From NCBI GenBank assembly GCA_016290215.1, contig JAEETH010000031.1, positions 1-37,409 on the forward strand: a stretch of 37,409 nucleotides of DNA, written 5' to 3'. This DNA is from Bacteroidales bacterium (GTDB taxonomy: Bacteria > Bacteroidota > Bacteroidia > Bacteroidales > F082). The notes under the pieces are model-generated. The model made no database searches. It saw only the letters and a program-made list of their open reading frames with translations, and was not told where the DNA came from. Of the stretch, positions 6,339 through 14,351 are shown one piece after another. The translations under genes were made by a program, and so were the position numbers. How positions within the stretch are numbered: position 1 is the first letter of the stretch; the number at the start of each line of letters is the position of its first letter.

Positions 6339-9300
6339 TTATATTCCGTTCACACTAAACCCAGCATTTTTCAAGCGATTCAGGAAATCCAACATCGACT
6401 CGTATGGCACTGCCACATATTGGAAACGCTGACCATTTTTCTTCCTGCTGCGGGCACTCTCCTTCAGGTCGTACATCTTTTGGTTGAGGTCAGAATAGGT
6501 GGCATGCACCTGCAGCTGACCATCACCGCAGTTATAATTAATATAGGTCATAAACATATCGTTTTGGAAGAAATAGGTGATATTGCCCAAACGATGGTCA
6601 AACACCACAAAACCATCCACATACTTATTCACGACATGCTTGCCCAAATTGCCCAAGCCAATCTTGCCCACTGACACAAAGGCATGCATCTTGTCGTTCC
6701 ACACCATCTTGAGGTCGGGTATGACAAGCGTCTTGCAATAGAAATCAGACGACGATTCTATCTGGGGATAGCCTTCCAACTCGACAGCCATGACTCGCTC
6801 AGCGACCTTCTCCTCGTCATTCTCGGAACGGAAATAATGCATGTATTGCGTCTTCGTCAAGTCGATGGAACGACCTTCCATATTGGAATAGACTTCGGCA
6901 ATGCCTTGCATCACGCCATCATCAAAGACTGGAACATTCAACACATTCATGCCACTGAAAGTCAAACTGTCGTTAGGATATTGCGTGTACATTCCATGAA
7001 CGGCAAAATCAACCAAGCCCATGTCGAAGCCAAGGTTGGAACTGCCTTGACCTTGCACCACGCCCCGCGAATTGAGCGAGAGCCAAGAGTCATAGAGTTG
7101 ATTGTCAGTCACCACGAACCGCGCGCTGTCAGCATCATACCACAAAGTACCATTCGACGGATTGACTTCAACCTTCTTTTCCTTCCTCCCCTTCTTCGGT
7201 GTAAGGAACGAAGCAAAGTAACCGCCATCGATGGCCTGCTCATAATACAGCCCGTTGCAAATCGCAGGCACCTCCTTCTGAATTCGTGCCAAATCAACGG
7301 GGACTTGGATGTTATTCGGGTCGACAGTAGCCGTAGAGACAAACCAATTGTGCAGCGCTCCAATGGTATCATTCTGAACCGTCTCCGTCACGGGCACCAT
7401 TTGAGTGCCAGAGCCGATGCTGTCATTCGTCGTTGAAACCATCCTATAAGTAAGGACTTTTTCAGGATTGAAGCCCGAAAGCGCATAATGACCATCGTAC
7501 AAGCCGTGCTCATCCGTAGCCTTCAAAGTGAGTTTGCCCCTGAAAGCAAACTGAGGGCTCAACTGGAAATCGGCCGTGTCTGCAAGATGGGCGATGCCAT
7601 AGGTCACGCCAGCCTTGGGAGCGATGGAATCCATAAAAATCGGGGTGCGAGTGCCATCGGCAGCCACATAGTCCCAATAGCCCTGGGCTTGGTATTTCCT
7701 TCGGCTTTGGATGTCGACGACTGCGTTCTTATAAAGGTGGAAACGGTTCAAGGTATCAGCAAGCAGGTCGCCATTCACTGGCTCCATCTTCGATTCCGAA
7801 TCGATGTCGACATCGTGTTCGTATGGGAAAATGGCAGCATCAGCCACGCGAATGATTTTCACTTCGTGGGCATGAATGATATAATTCGTCATGTCGTATT
7901 CGGCATTCATGCTGTAGAACTGCAAAGAGTCCTGACCGGGGACCAAAGAGATGAATTTGGATGCGTTGGAATGCACGGCAAGAAGCTCCTCATGGGTGGT
8001 AGCCGTGGCATAGTCGCCAAACGACTCCACGGGATTGTAGAGATGCAAGTTATTGGTAGCCATGTCCCATTCGGCTTCCTTCAACGAACAGATATATTGG
8101 TTCATCGGGAAGTCCAAGTTACTGGTATAGTCCAAATAGTCATAATTCACCTTTTGCGCGTCAAAGTCAACATTGGCGCGATAGTTGGTAGCCGCAAAAG
8201 CTATGGAGCTACTGTCGGCAGCATATAACATGAACTTCGCCGAATCGGCCACGAAGGTACGCGAATCGAAGGCGAAATGGTCGGAATCGAACTCCGTCAA
8301 GCCAAAGCGCAGCTTACCGTCAGCCGAATAGCCATCAGGCGACAAGGTGGTCTTACCCCTGAAATAGGTGTCGCCATACATGCAAATCGGCTTGTCGATG
8401 GTTTCGGTAGTCAACTCAGGCTTGAAGACATCCCATCTCAGTTTCAAGGCATCAGCCGAAGCGATAGGGAAACCCGTTCCGTCGGCAAGCGGCTCCATCT
8501 TGAACTGACTAGTGATGGCTGCCACATGCTTCGGATACATCATAAACCGGTCAGACTTAAACTCAGAGGTCTGGTAATCAAGCGTTCCCGTGCCATAGAA
8601 GCCGCTTGCCGAAAGGTGTACAATCTCGTGCAGGCGTCCCGACCCATCATACATCGGATAGGAATCCGTGCTGCCATTCCCGATTTGATGCCTGAAGCCC
8701 AAGGAATAATCGTCCATCACCACCAAGGGTTCATTGATTTTAGGAAGAATACCACCAGAGACTAACTCACCTTCAAACCGTACCTTCTTCATAGACAAGT
8801 CGTTAAGGCTATCTACGACAAACGGATACAAGCTGTAATAGAACTTGCCACTGAGGTCCTCGGGAATCGACAACGAGTCGAGATTGCCCGGGTCAAAGGC
8901 CCTTTCGTTGATTTTCCTATAGAACTTATATCCTTCGGCATCGCTATGGAAGATAGGATATTCCGGCGTGACTTCACGGCTCGACTTATTATTGCCCTTA
9001 TCAATGAGAAGACGCCCTTTCAGTCTCTCCAAAGTACCATCAACCGGTATGATATGTTTGTCGTCGCGGGCATAAAAACGCAACGAGTCCACTTTGTTCA
9101 TCTTAATCATGAATTCTTCGTACAAAAACAGACAGTCTTTGGTGAAGAACTCAAACATACCCGCAAGGATGCCACCCGAAAACCTGAAGTTTTTGTCTTT
9201 CTTCAACGTGATTCGGCCATTGTCGGGCACAATAACCACACGCTTGCGGTCGCTCAACGAAATGGCAGAGCCTTCAAAGCCATCAATTTGGCTGGTGATA

Positions 9301-10997
9301 CCATAAACGAGCAAATCGTTGGTGGCCAAGTCGAGGCGCAGGTTGGGCTCACGGTTTGTGGTCACCGTGTTGAATTCAATCACGTCATAATCGATTTTTT
9401 CATAGTAGGAATCAACCACGTCGAAGAACCGAGGCAAAGCCGTCACCCACTGGGTTTGGGGGTCATATTCCAAATAACCTTCCGCCTGCAAACGCAACAC
9501 CATGGAGATGACTTGTTCAGTAGGATAGCCAAGATAGGAAGTCAAGTCGCCGAGATAGAAATGCACCTGACGTTCCACGTTGTCGAAGCCCTTCAGGAAC
9601 TTCTCAAGACGTATCATCGGATGAACACCATCGAGGCCTTGCAAACGCTTAAAATCATCGTGCCTATAATAATTGACCGACACTACATGGCCCTCACTCC
9701 TATGGTTGACGCTTTCCATGCGCCTGAAATCCACTAAACCTTCATCAATATTCCAATACATGGCCTCCAAAAAGATATCGACGCCATGGTAATAATCATG
9801 GAAGGGCGCATCGCCATAATCCTTATCGGAACGGTAGAACATCATGCGGCGGCTCTTGTTGTCGTACCTGAAGCCCAAGCTGTTATGATAAATGGAATCC
9901 AAACTCAACCGACCCGACACGGTATCAGGCAGATAAAGACGCATCTTCGCACGATCGGAAACCAGAACCTCTTCTTCCGACATCGTGAAACGCGAAGATT
10001 CCACCTTCACCACTTCCATGCCCTTGCGATGGAAATGAAACATTGCTTTGTTTTCCACTCCGCCAAACACTTCCACAAGATTGCCCATCATGCCGATACC
10101 GCCTTCAAAATCAATATTATTCATTAGATTTTTAATACGATAGTCAGAGCGATACGACCTCACTCGTGGATACATGGTCTTTTCAGTTGGCGCATTGGCC
10201 AATACCTTGTCTTCGAAACGGCATAAGATGTTCTGGTTGAAATGCTTACGTTCATGAAACTGCACCGAATCAATGGCATACTCAGAGCGATTCAAGTCGA
10301 TGGTATAAAAATCCGGCAAAGTCACGAAGACCTCATCCGCCGAAATGCCGAAACGCGACCAGTCGACACGCCCGCCTTGCCCTTTCCAGCGATTATCCTC
10401 CAAAGAAAAAACGCCTCGCGTCTGCTTGATGACCGACTCATCCTTTTGCGACATCAACGCCAGCGTACCGTCCACCGTCAACTCAAACTTGTCAGCCGAC
10501 GGAAATCCTATCAGCGCATCGCGAAGCACCCATTGAGTGTTGCCTTTCGCCGAAAGCACCTTGTCGACAAATATGCCTTCACAAGTGGAAAGGTACTTGT
10601 CAACACCGTTCATCGACTTTTGGAGTTTGTTTTCAGTGAACGTCAACCAGTTGTTCACATCCTTGTGGGTCATGCCTGCCGTAGGAATCCTTTGCAAAAC
10701 CGATACAAAACTGAAAATGTTAGGATAGGCCCTTGCGCCGCCTTTGGCATGGAACAATTCGCATAAGCGAATCACCGTACTGGCTTCAGCATCAGAATAA
10801 TAGCTATCCCACGCACCACGAAAAGCTTTCATCATCGTGGCAGCTTCCTCGCGATCCTGTTTAACTGTGGCCGAGCCCAAATAGGTGGACAACTGGTCAT
10901 AAAAAGCGTTTTTCTCGGTAGGGAAAAAAGCCTGCGCAAAAGCAGACGACACACCCAAGAAAAGTGCCAAAACGGCAATAAGGATTCCTTTTTTCAT
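6339..10997 (-). CDS. Very large exported protein of unknown function (1552 aa)
   Basis: It has a clear Sec signal peptide (residues 1-22, ending SSAFAQA) and no T9SS sorting domain, lipobox or C-terminal beta-barrel signature that I can see; the C-terminus is LNRLKNAGFSVNGI. The mature part is long and beta-rich, with many strands of the form 'KLRFGLTEFDSDHFAF' and 'GTLDYQTSEFKSDRFMMY', like a repetitive beta-solenoid or autotransporter-like fold. A short segment at about 475-520 (SYLGYPTEQVISMVLRLQ then GYLEYD) resembles a winged helix. It is downstream of tpiA-prmA in the same direction, 23 bases after prmA. I believe related long uncharacterised proteins occur across Bacteroidales, but I cannot name the family. 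A role in the envelope is inferred from the signal peptide only. Confidence 0.8.
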   Translation of the reverse strand: MKKGILIAVLALFLGVSSAFAQAFFPTEKNAFYDQLSTYLGSATVKQDREEAATMMKAFRGAWDSYYSDAEASTVIRLCELFHAKGGARAYPNIFSFVSVLQRIPTAGMTHKDVNNWLTFTENKLQKSMNGVDKYLSTCEGIFVDKVLSAKGNTQWVLRDALIGFPSADKFELTVDGTLALMSQKDESVIKQTRGVFSLEDNRWKGQGGRVDWSRFGISADEVFVTLPDFYTIDLNRSEYAIDSVQFHERKHFNQNILCRFEDKVLANAPTEKTMYPRVRSYRSDYRIKNLMNNIDFEGGIGMMGNLVEVFGGVENKAMFHFHRKGMEVVKVESSRFTMSEEEVLVSDRAKMRLYLPDTVSGRLSLDSIYHNSLGFRYDNKSRRMMFYRSDKDYGDAPFHDYYHGVDIFLEAMYWNIDEGLVDFRRMESVNHRSEGHVVSVNYYRHDDFKRLQGLDGVHPMIRLEKFLKGFDNVERQVHFYLGDLTSYLGYPTEQVISMVLRLQAEGYLEYDPQTQWVTALPRFFDVVDSYYEKIDYDVIEFNTVTTNREPNLRLDLATNDLLVYGITSQIDGFEGSAISLSDRKRVVIVPDNGRITLKKDKNFRFSGGILAGMFEFFTKDCLFLYEEFMIKMNKVDSLRFYARDDKHIIPVDGTLERLKGRLLIDKGNNKSSREVTPEYPIFHSDAEGYKFYRKINERAFDPGNLDSLSIPEDLSGKFYYSLYPFVVDSLNDLSMKKVRFEGELVSGGILPKINEPLVVMDDYSLGFRHQIGNGSTDSYPMYDGSGRLHEIVHLSASGFYGTGTLDYQTSEFKSDRFMMYPKHVAAITSQFKMEPLADGTGFPIASADALKLRWDVFKPELTTETIDKPICMYGDTYFRGKTTLSPDGYSADGKLRFGLTEFDSDHFAFDSRTFVADSAKFMLYAADSSSIAFAATNYRANVDFDAQKVNYDYLDYTSNLDFPMNQYICSLKEAEWDMATNNLHLYNPVESFGDYATATTHEELLAVHSNASKFISLVPGQDSLQFYSMNAEYDMTNYIIHAHEVKIIRVADAAIFPYEHDVDIDSESKMEPVNGDLLADTLNRFHLYKNAVVDIQSRRKYQAQGYWDYVAADGTRTPIFMDSIAPKAGVTYGIAHLADTADFQLSPQFAFRGKLTLKATDEHGLYDGHYALSGFNPEKVLTYRMVSTTNDSIGSGTQMVPVTETVQNDTIGALHNWFVSTATVDPNNIQVPVDLARIQKEVPAICNGLYYEQAIDGGYFASFLTPKKGRKEKKVEVNPSNGTLWYDADSARFVVTDNQLYDSWLSLNSRGVVQGQGSSNLGFDMGLVDFAVHGMYTQYPNDSLTFSGMNVLNVPVFDDGVMQGIAEVYSNMEGRSIDLTKTQYMHYFRSENDEEKVAERVMAVELEGYPQIESSSDFYCKTLVIPDLKMVWNDKMHAFVSVGKIGLGNLGKHVVNKYVDGFVVFDHRLGNITYFFQNDMFMTYINYNCGDGQLQVHATYSDLNQKMYDLKESARSRKKNGQRFQYVAVPYESMLDFLNRLKNAGFSVNGI

Positions 10998-11020
10998 TCT
11001 ATTTACAAGTTATAAATCAA

Positions 11021-11848
11021 TCATTTAACAAACTCAGCCGCCACCCAATTGTTGCGACTCAAATGACGGCAATAGTGCAGCCCTTGACGTTCTGCCTCCG
11101 CCCTGATGCTCTCCAAGTCTTCGGTATAAAAACCACTGAAAAAGATATGAGCTTGGGGGTTCATCGCCGCTACATAATAGTGCATATCGCGCAAAAGGAT
11201 ATTGCGGTTGATGTTGGCCAGAACCACGTCAAACTCACCTTTGATGGCAAGTGCGTCGCCAAGAACGATTTCGATGTCGTTGATGCCATTCAAAGCAATA
11301 TTGGTGAAGGCATTGCGATAAGCCCATTCGTCGTTATCGATAGCCACGGTGTGAGCAGCACCCAACTTCTTGGCGAGAATGGCCAACACCGCCGTTCCAC
11401 TGCCCATATCAAGGACGTTTTTTCCTTGGAAATCAGTCTCCAACATCAGCTGGATGATTTGAGCTGTCGTCTCATGGTTAGCCGTACCAAACGACATTTT
11501 GGGCTCAATGACCAAGTCGAACTCGAAACTTGGGTCGGGCTCATGGAAAGGTGCTCGCACGCGGCAACGCTCGTTCACCACCACAGGCTGATAGGATGCC
11601 TCCCAAAGCTCGTTCCAGTCCTTGTCTGGCATCTCCTCCACATTCAGAAGTTGCAAACCAACAAAAGCCGGCTCAAGCAAGAGGTTCTCAACTGCCAAAT
11701 CGTCACGACAATCCTCTGAGCAATAGGCTTTAAGGGTCTTACCTTCATCCATAAAAGAGTCGAACCCGATTCCAGCCAACATTGTTGTCAGCATATCATG
11801 CTGAATGTCGGATGAAGGTGCAGTGAAGGTGTATTCAAAGGTCTTCAT
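11021..11848 (-). CDS. prmA: Ribosomal protein L11 methyltransferase
   Basis: PrmA uses S-adenosylmethionine to methylate ribosomal protein L11. The 275-aa product has an N-terminal substrate-binding domain (about 1-95) and a class I methyltransferase domain. Motifs seen: FGTANHETT (120-128, the family's FGTGxHxTT loop), the SAM-binding loop VLDMGSGTAVLA (145-156), the acidic end of strand 2 (AIDND, 169-173) and the catalytic-site ANINRNIL (211-218). Its ATG overlaps the tpiA stop codon by 4 bases (11845-11848), so translation is probably coupled. The usual GTGTH variant is GTANH here, a mild change. Confidence 0.95.
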   Translation of the reverse strand: MKTFEYTFTAPSSDIQHDMLTTMLAGIGFDSFMDEGKTLKAYCSEDCRDDLAVENLLLEPAFVGLQLLNVEEMPDKDWNELWEASYQPVVVNERCRVRAPFHEPDPSFEFDLVIEPKMSFGTANHETTAQIIQLMLETDFQGKNVLDMGSGTAVLAILAKKLGAAHTVAIDNDEWAYRNAFTNIALNGINDIEIVLGDALAIKGEFDVVLANINRNILLRDMHYYVAAMNPQAHIFFSGFYTEDLESIRAEAERQGLHYCRHLSRNNWVAAEFVK

Positions 11849-12624
11849 TCTTCACCGATATGCGAGGCTTGGTTGCAGATGGAGACAAAGTCTTCCGCTT
11901 TGAGTGATGCGCCACCGATGAGGCCGCCATCCACGTCGGGCTGCGAGAACAATTCCGTGGCATTCTTGGCATTACAGCTGCCACCATAAAGGATGCGAAT
12001 GTCGTCGGCTGTGGCTTCGTCGTAGTGTTCCTTAATCAGCGAACGGATGAAGGCGTGCATCTCCTGTGCCTGCTCGGGTGTAGCAGTTTTGCCTGTGCCG
12101 ATGGCCCAAACGGGTTCGTAGGCAATAATGGCATCATAGATGGCATCGCCATCCAAGTGGAACAAGCCTTTTTCCAGTTGCTCCTTGACAACTTCGAAAT
12201 GACGTCCTGCCTCGCGTTCTTCAAGCACTTCGCCGACACAATAGATGGGCGACATATTGTTCTCAATCAAGCGGTTGATTTTCTCGGCAAGGATTTCGTT
12301 GGTCTCGCCAAAGTATTTCCTTCTCTCGCTGTGACCTACGATGCAGTAGTCCACATCGATGGATTTCAGCATCTTTGCCGACACCTCGCCCGTATAGGCA
12401 CCTTTGTCGTAGGCACTGCAATTCTGAGCGCCCACGTTGAAACGCTGCTCGTCAAACTCATAGTCCGTCAGCATTTCGAGGTATGGGAACGGCGGGCAAA
12501 TGATGACTTCGCAGTTCATATCTTCCTGTTCATCAAGGCGGTCGAGGATGTCATCGACCAAGGTTTCGGCCTCATCGAAAGTGAGGTTCATTTTCCAGTT
12601 ACCGGCAACGATTTTGCTTCTCAT
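11845..12624 (-). CDS. tpiA: Triosephosphate isomerase
   Basis: This glycolytic enzyme interconverts dihydroxyacetone phosphate and glyceraldehyde 3-phosphate in the cytoplasm. The 259-aa length fits the family. The catalytic residues are present: Asn9 and Lys11 (AGNWKMN), His98 (VGHSERR) and Glu170 in the signature AYEPVWAIGTG (169-179). The phosphate-binding loops LYGGSCNAKNA (212-222) and GGLIGGASL (233-241) are also there. It heads the minus-strand unit tpiA-prmA-1552-aa protein. A TATTTTTG promoter box lies 80 bases upstream (12705-12712), and the leader contains the attcaaagatttaaa repeat. Confidence 0.98.
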   Translation of the reverse strand: MRSKIVAGNWKMNLTFDEAETLVDDILDRLDEQEDMNCEVIICPPFPYLEMLTDYEFDEQRFNVGAQNCSAYDKGAYTGEVSAKMLKSIDVDYCIVGHSERRKYFGETNEILAEKINRLIENNMSPIYCVGEVLEEREAGRHFEVVKEQLEKGLFHLDGDAIYDAIIAYEPVWAIGTGKTATPEQAQEMHAFIRSLIKEHYDEATADDIRILYGGSCNAKNATELFSQPDVDGGLIGGASLKAEDFVSICNQASHIGEE

Positions 12625-12649
12625 AATATTTTCAATTTAAAAATTTAAT

Positions 12650-12668
12650 ATTCAAAGATTTAAAGATT
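12650..12668 (+). repeat. 19-base repeat, copy 1 (attcaaagatttaaagatt)
   Basis: These 19 bases are identical and in the same orientation at 14224-14242. They lie in the 5' leader of tpiA, 26 bases upstream of its ATG. The sequence is AT-rich and low in complexity, so chance or slippage must be kept in mind. Confidence 0.6.
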
Positions 12669-12704
12669 AGCTATAACAAGACTACACTTGTATTTTCAAT
12701 TTGA

Positions 12705-12712
12705 CAAAAATA
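12705..12712 (-). promoter_or_regulatory. -7 box (TATTTTTG) for tpiA
   Basis: On the minus strand TATTTTTG matches the Bacteroidetes -7 element, 80 bases ahead of the tpiA start. A TTG lies 26 bases further upstream, slightly beyond the usual spacing. Confidence 0.55.
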
Positions 12713-12788
12713 CAAATTATTTTGGAACAGCCCTGAAACAAGGCTCTCTTTTTTTCATCATGATGTTATCTATAATTGGTAAATTTTG

Positions 12789-12796
12789 TATCTTTG
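12789..12796 (+). promoter_or_regulatory. -7 box (TATCTTTG) for the kinase-like gene
   Basis: TATCTTTGC is a full match to the -7 consensus and ends only 10 bases before the ATG at 12807, implying a leader of a few bases. It overlaps an in-frame upstream TTG at 12786, which argues that the true start is the ATG. Confidence 0.65.
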
Positions 12797-12806
12797 CAGA
12801 AAAAAG

Positions 12807-13445
12807 ATGAAATATGACCTATCTGAATCAATTTCACAAAGAAGCAGTAGAGAGAAAGATGCGGAAAATAACCGAATTAAGAAGATATCCGATGAACTCA
12901 GAAGACGCTGCCAACTATATGAAACGAAATTTGGAGACAGCAAAGTCTATGTAAACCATTTTGATGCTGAACAACGCATCGCCGAAGAATGGGCAAAAGA
13001 AAATGACTTATGGATTGCCATGGATGAAGCATTCCAAATTGGCGTTCCAGGCCCAAGTGGACATGAGAACTATACCTTTATAATTCAGGACACCATTTTC
13101 AAAATCAACAATCTTTTAAATAATGGTGGAGTGGCCAATCTTCTTGACAAGATTACCTTCCACAATATTCTTTTCCCTGAAACATTTTATTATTTCATTG
13201 GTTTTGCAGGCTTTGATGGTCGCAGTGTAATGCCCATCCTTCGTCAAGATTTGATTAAAAACGCCTCTCCTGCCACAAGCATTGAAATTGACACATACAT
13301 GGCGGCTATTGGATTTATCAAAAATCCTGTTGATGGGAAATTTGAAAACGACACTTACGCGGTGTGGGATGTCGTCCCACGAAATGTATTGAAAGACAAA
13401 GACGGAGATATTTTTATTATTGACGCAGAAATCGCTTTAAAATAG
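12807..13445 (+). CDS. Orphan kinase-like protein (polyvalent-protein kinase type)
   Basis: The 212-aa product has a charged, probably helical N-terminus (about 1-40) and then a compact domain that I read as a divergent protein-kinase fold. Seen: a small glycine/Ser turn and Glu (GPSGHENY, 82-89) before a strand ending in Lys99 (TIFKINN); a central LRQDLI...SIEIDTYMAAIGF part (145-170); and a catalytic loop WDVVPRN (187-193) followed by DIFIIDAE (201-208). Asp188, Asn193 and Asp206 have the same spacing (5 and 13 residues) as the catalytic Asp, Asn and metal-binding Asp of classical kinases. The layout resembles the kinase domains found inside phage and plasmid polyvalent proteins. It stands alone, opposite in direction to both neighbours, and is AT-rich, so horizontal origin is plausible. 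The substrate is unknown. ATG 12807 is chosen because the promoter box covers the region upstream. Confidence 0.7.
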   Translation: MKYDLSESISQRSSREKDAENNRIKKISDELRRRCQLYETKFGDSKVYVNHFDAEQRIAEEWAKENDLWIAMDEAFQIGVPGPSGHENYTFIIQDTIFKINNLLNNGGVANLLDKITFHNILFPETFYYFIGFAGFDGRSVMPILRQDLIKNASPATSIEIDTYMAAIGFIKNPVDGKFENDTYAVWDVVPRNVLKDKDGDIFIIDAEIALK

Positions 13446-13454
13446 CTTAGTTGT

Positions 13455-14207
13455 TCAAACAAAAAGCAGCTTACACCTACATACTTCAATTTCTTTACCC
13501 GTCTTATCTGTCTTGACCAATCGAACACAATACTCGTTCTCAGCGGATTGCTCTCGATAAAAACTCAACTTTTCGCCCTGATGCGCTTCGGCAACGTATG
13601 CAATCTCAAAACGTTTCAGCCGATGTTCGCGATACCAATCAATATCCCAAAGGTCAAGCACGTGCTCTATATATTTCACCGAGTTGACATGGCCGTTGAT
13701 GTCGATATCGTTGTAGTGGATGTCTATGGAGCGAACCAATGTTGCACTATCCGACATCTTCACGCGACCGCCTTTCTCAATTGGGCAGGGCTTGTCGTCC
13801 ACAATCCAATTGTTGATGGCACCGTTGTCAATGGAATAGATATCGGTGGGCTGTCGTGTTTCCGTGTCAATCATAGCCCAAATGGAACGGCCATAACCAT
13901 AAACCTTACCATTACCATCCGACACACAGAAATTACGGCTGGTGAAGAACTTCATCGCACCTTCCACCCAAGTCTCAATGGTATACTGTTCATGCTGGGA
14001 AGGCATCTCCTCCATCTCGATGGCTAATCGCGACAAGACCCACGAACGTTTGATGGTCATCAGATATTTCATCCCGAAGCCACGATCAGTGGAATGAAAA
14101 TCCGCTGCATTAAGCATCTGATTACCCAAATGGCCCAAAAACATCCGTCCCGAAAAATCGCAATGGAACGGCTCAGCCACAAAATCGTATTTGCCTATTT
14201 TATTCAA
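13455..14207 (-). CDS. Acyl-ACP thioesterase (FatA/FatB type), TTG start
   Basis: This enzyme hydrolyses acyl-acyl carrier protein to free fatty acid in the cytoplasm. The 250-aa product is a tandem hotdog protein. The first half contains DRGFGMKYL and WVLSRLAIEMEEMP. The second half contains the signature DIDINGHVNSVKYI. Four residues line up with the plant FatB catalytic set in both identity and spacing: Asp169, Asn171, His173 and Glu207. The product must begin at TTG (14205-14207) to give MNKIGKYDF, which matches the usual family N-terminus; there is no ATG upstream in frame. The TTG is at the edge of the attcaaagattt repeat array. The 3' end converges on the kinase-like gene with 9 bases between them. 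The natural product could be membrane fatty-acid turnover; this is inferred. Confidence 0.88.
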   Translation of the reverse strand: MNKIGKYDFVAEPFHCDFSGRMFLGHLGNQMLNAADFHSTDRGFGMKYLMTIKRSWVLSRLAIEMEEMPSQHEQYTIETWVEGAMKFFTSRNFCVSDGNGKVYGYGRSIWAMIDTETRQPTDIYSIDNGAINNWIVDDKPCPIEKGGRVKMSDSATLVRSIDIHYNDIDINGHVNSVKYIEHVLDLWDIDWYREHRLKRFEIAYVAEAHQGEKLSFYREQSAENEYCVRLVKTDKTGKEIEVCRCKLLFV

Positions 14208-14270
14208 GATTCAAAGATTTAAAATTCAAAGATTTAAAGATTTATAATTCAAAGATTCAAAGATTTAAAT
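14201..14270 (-). repeat. AAATCTTTGA tandem-like repeat array in the thioesterase leader
   Basis: The decamer tcaaagattt (minus strand AAATCTTTGA) occurs at 14211-14220, 14226-14235 and 14257-14266, with variants at 14203 and 14249. The array contains a perfect second copy (14224-14242) of the 19-base element at 12650-12668. It runs right into the TTG start codon of the thioesterase gene. Confidence 0.65.
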
Positions 14271-14280
14271 ACTTCTTTTC

Positions 14281-14301
14281 GGCTGCCACGATGTGACAGC
14301 C
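14281..14301. other. Short hairpin between two repeat arrays
   Basis: GGCTG/CAGCC and CAC/GTG pair around a GAT loop with one mismatch. No T-run follows on the minus strand, so it is not a typical terminator. It separates the permease 3' repeats from the thioesterase 5' repeats. Confidence 0.45.
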
Positions 14302-14304
14302 CTA

Positions 14305-14351
14305 CAACTCCAAACTATCAACTGTCAACTATCAACTCCAAACTATCAACT
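14305..14351 (-). repeat. Two 19-base direct repeats overlapping the permease stop codon
   Basis: Caactccaaactatcaact occurs at 14305-14323 and again, identically, at 14333-14351, separated by gtcaactat. The permease stop codon TGA (14346-14348) lies inside the second copy. Confidence 0.7.

Noticed and set aside
12786-12806. Upstream TTG start for the kinase-like gene giving seven extra residues
   Set aside because: The extra codons are the TATCTTTG promoter itself, so the ATG at 12807 is more credible.
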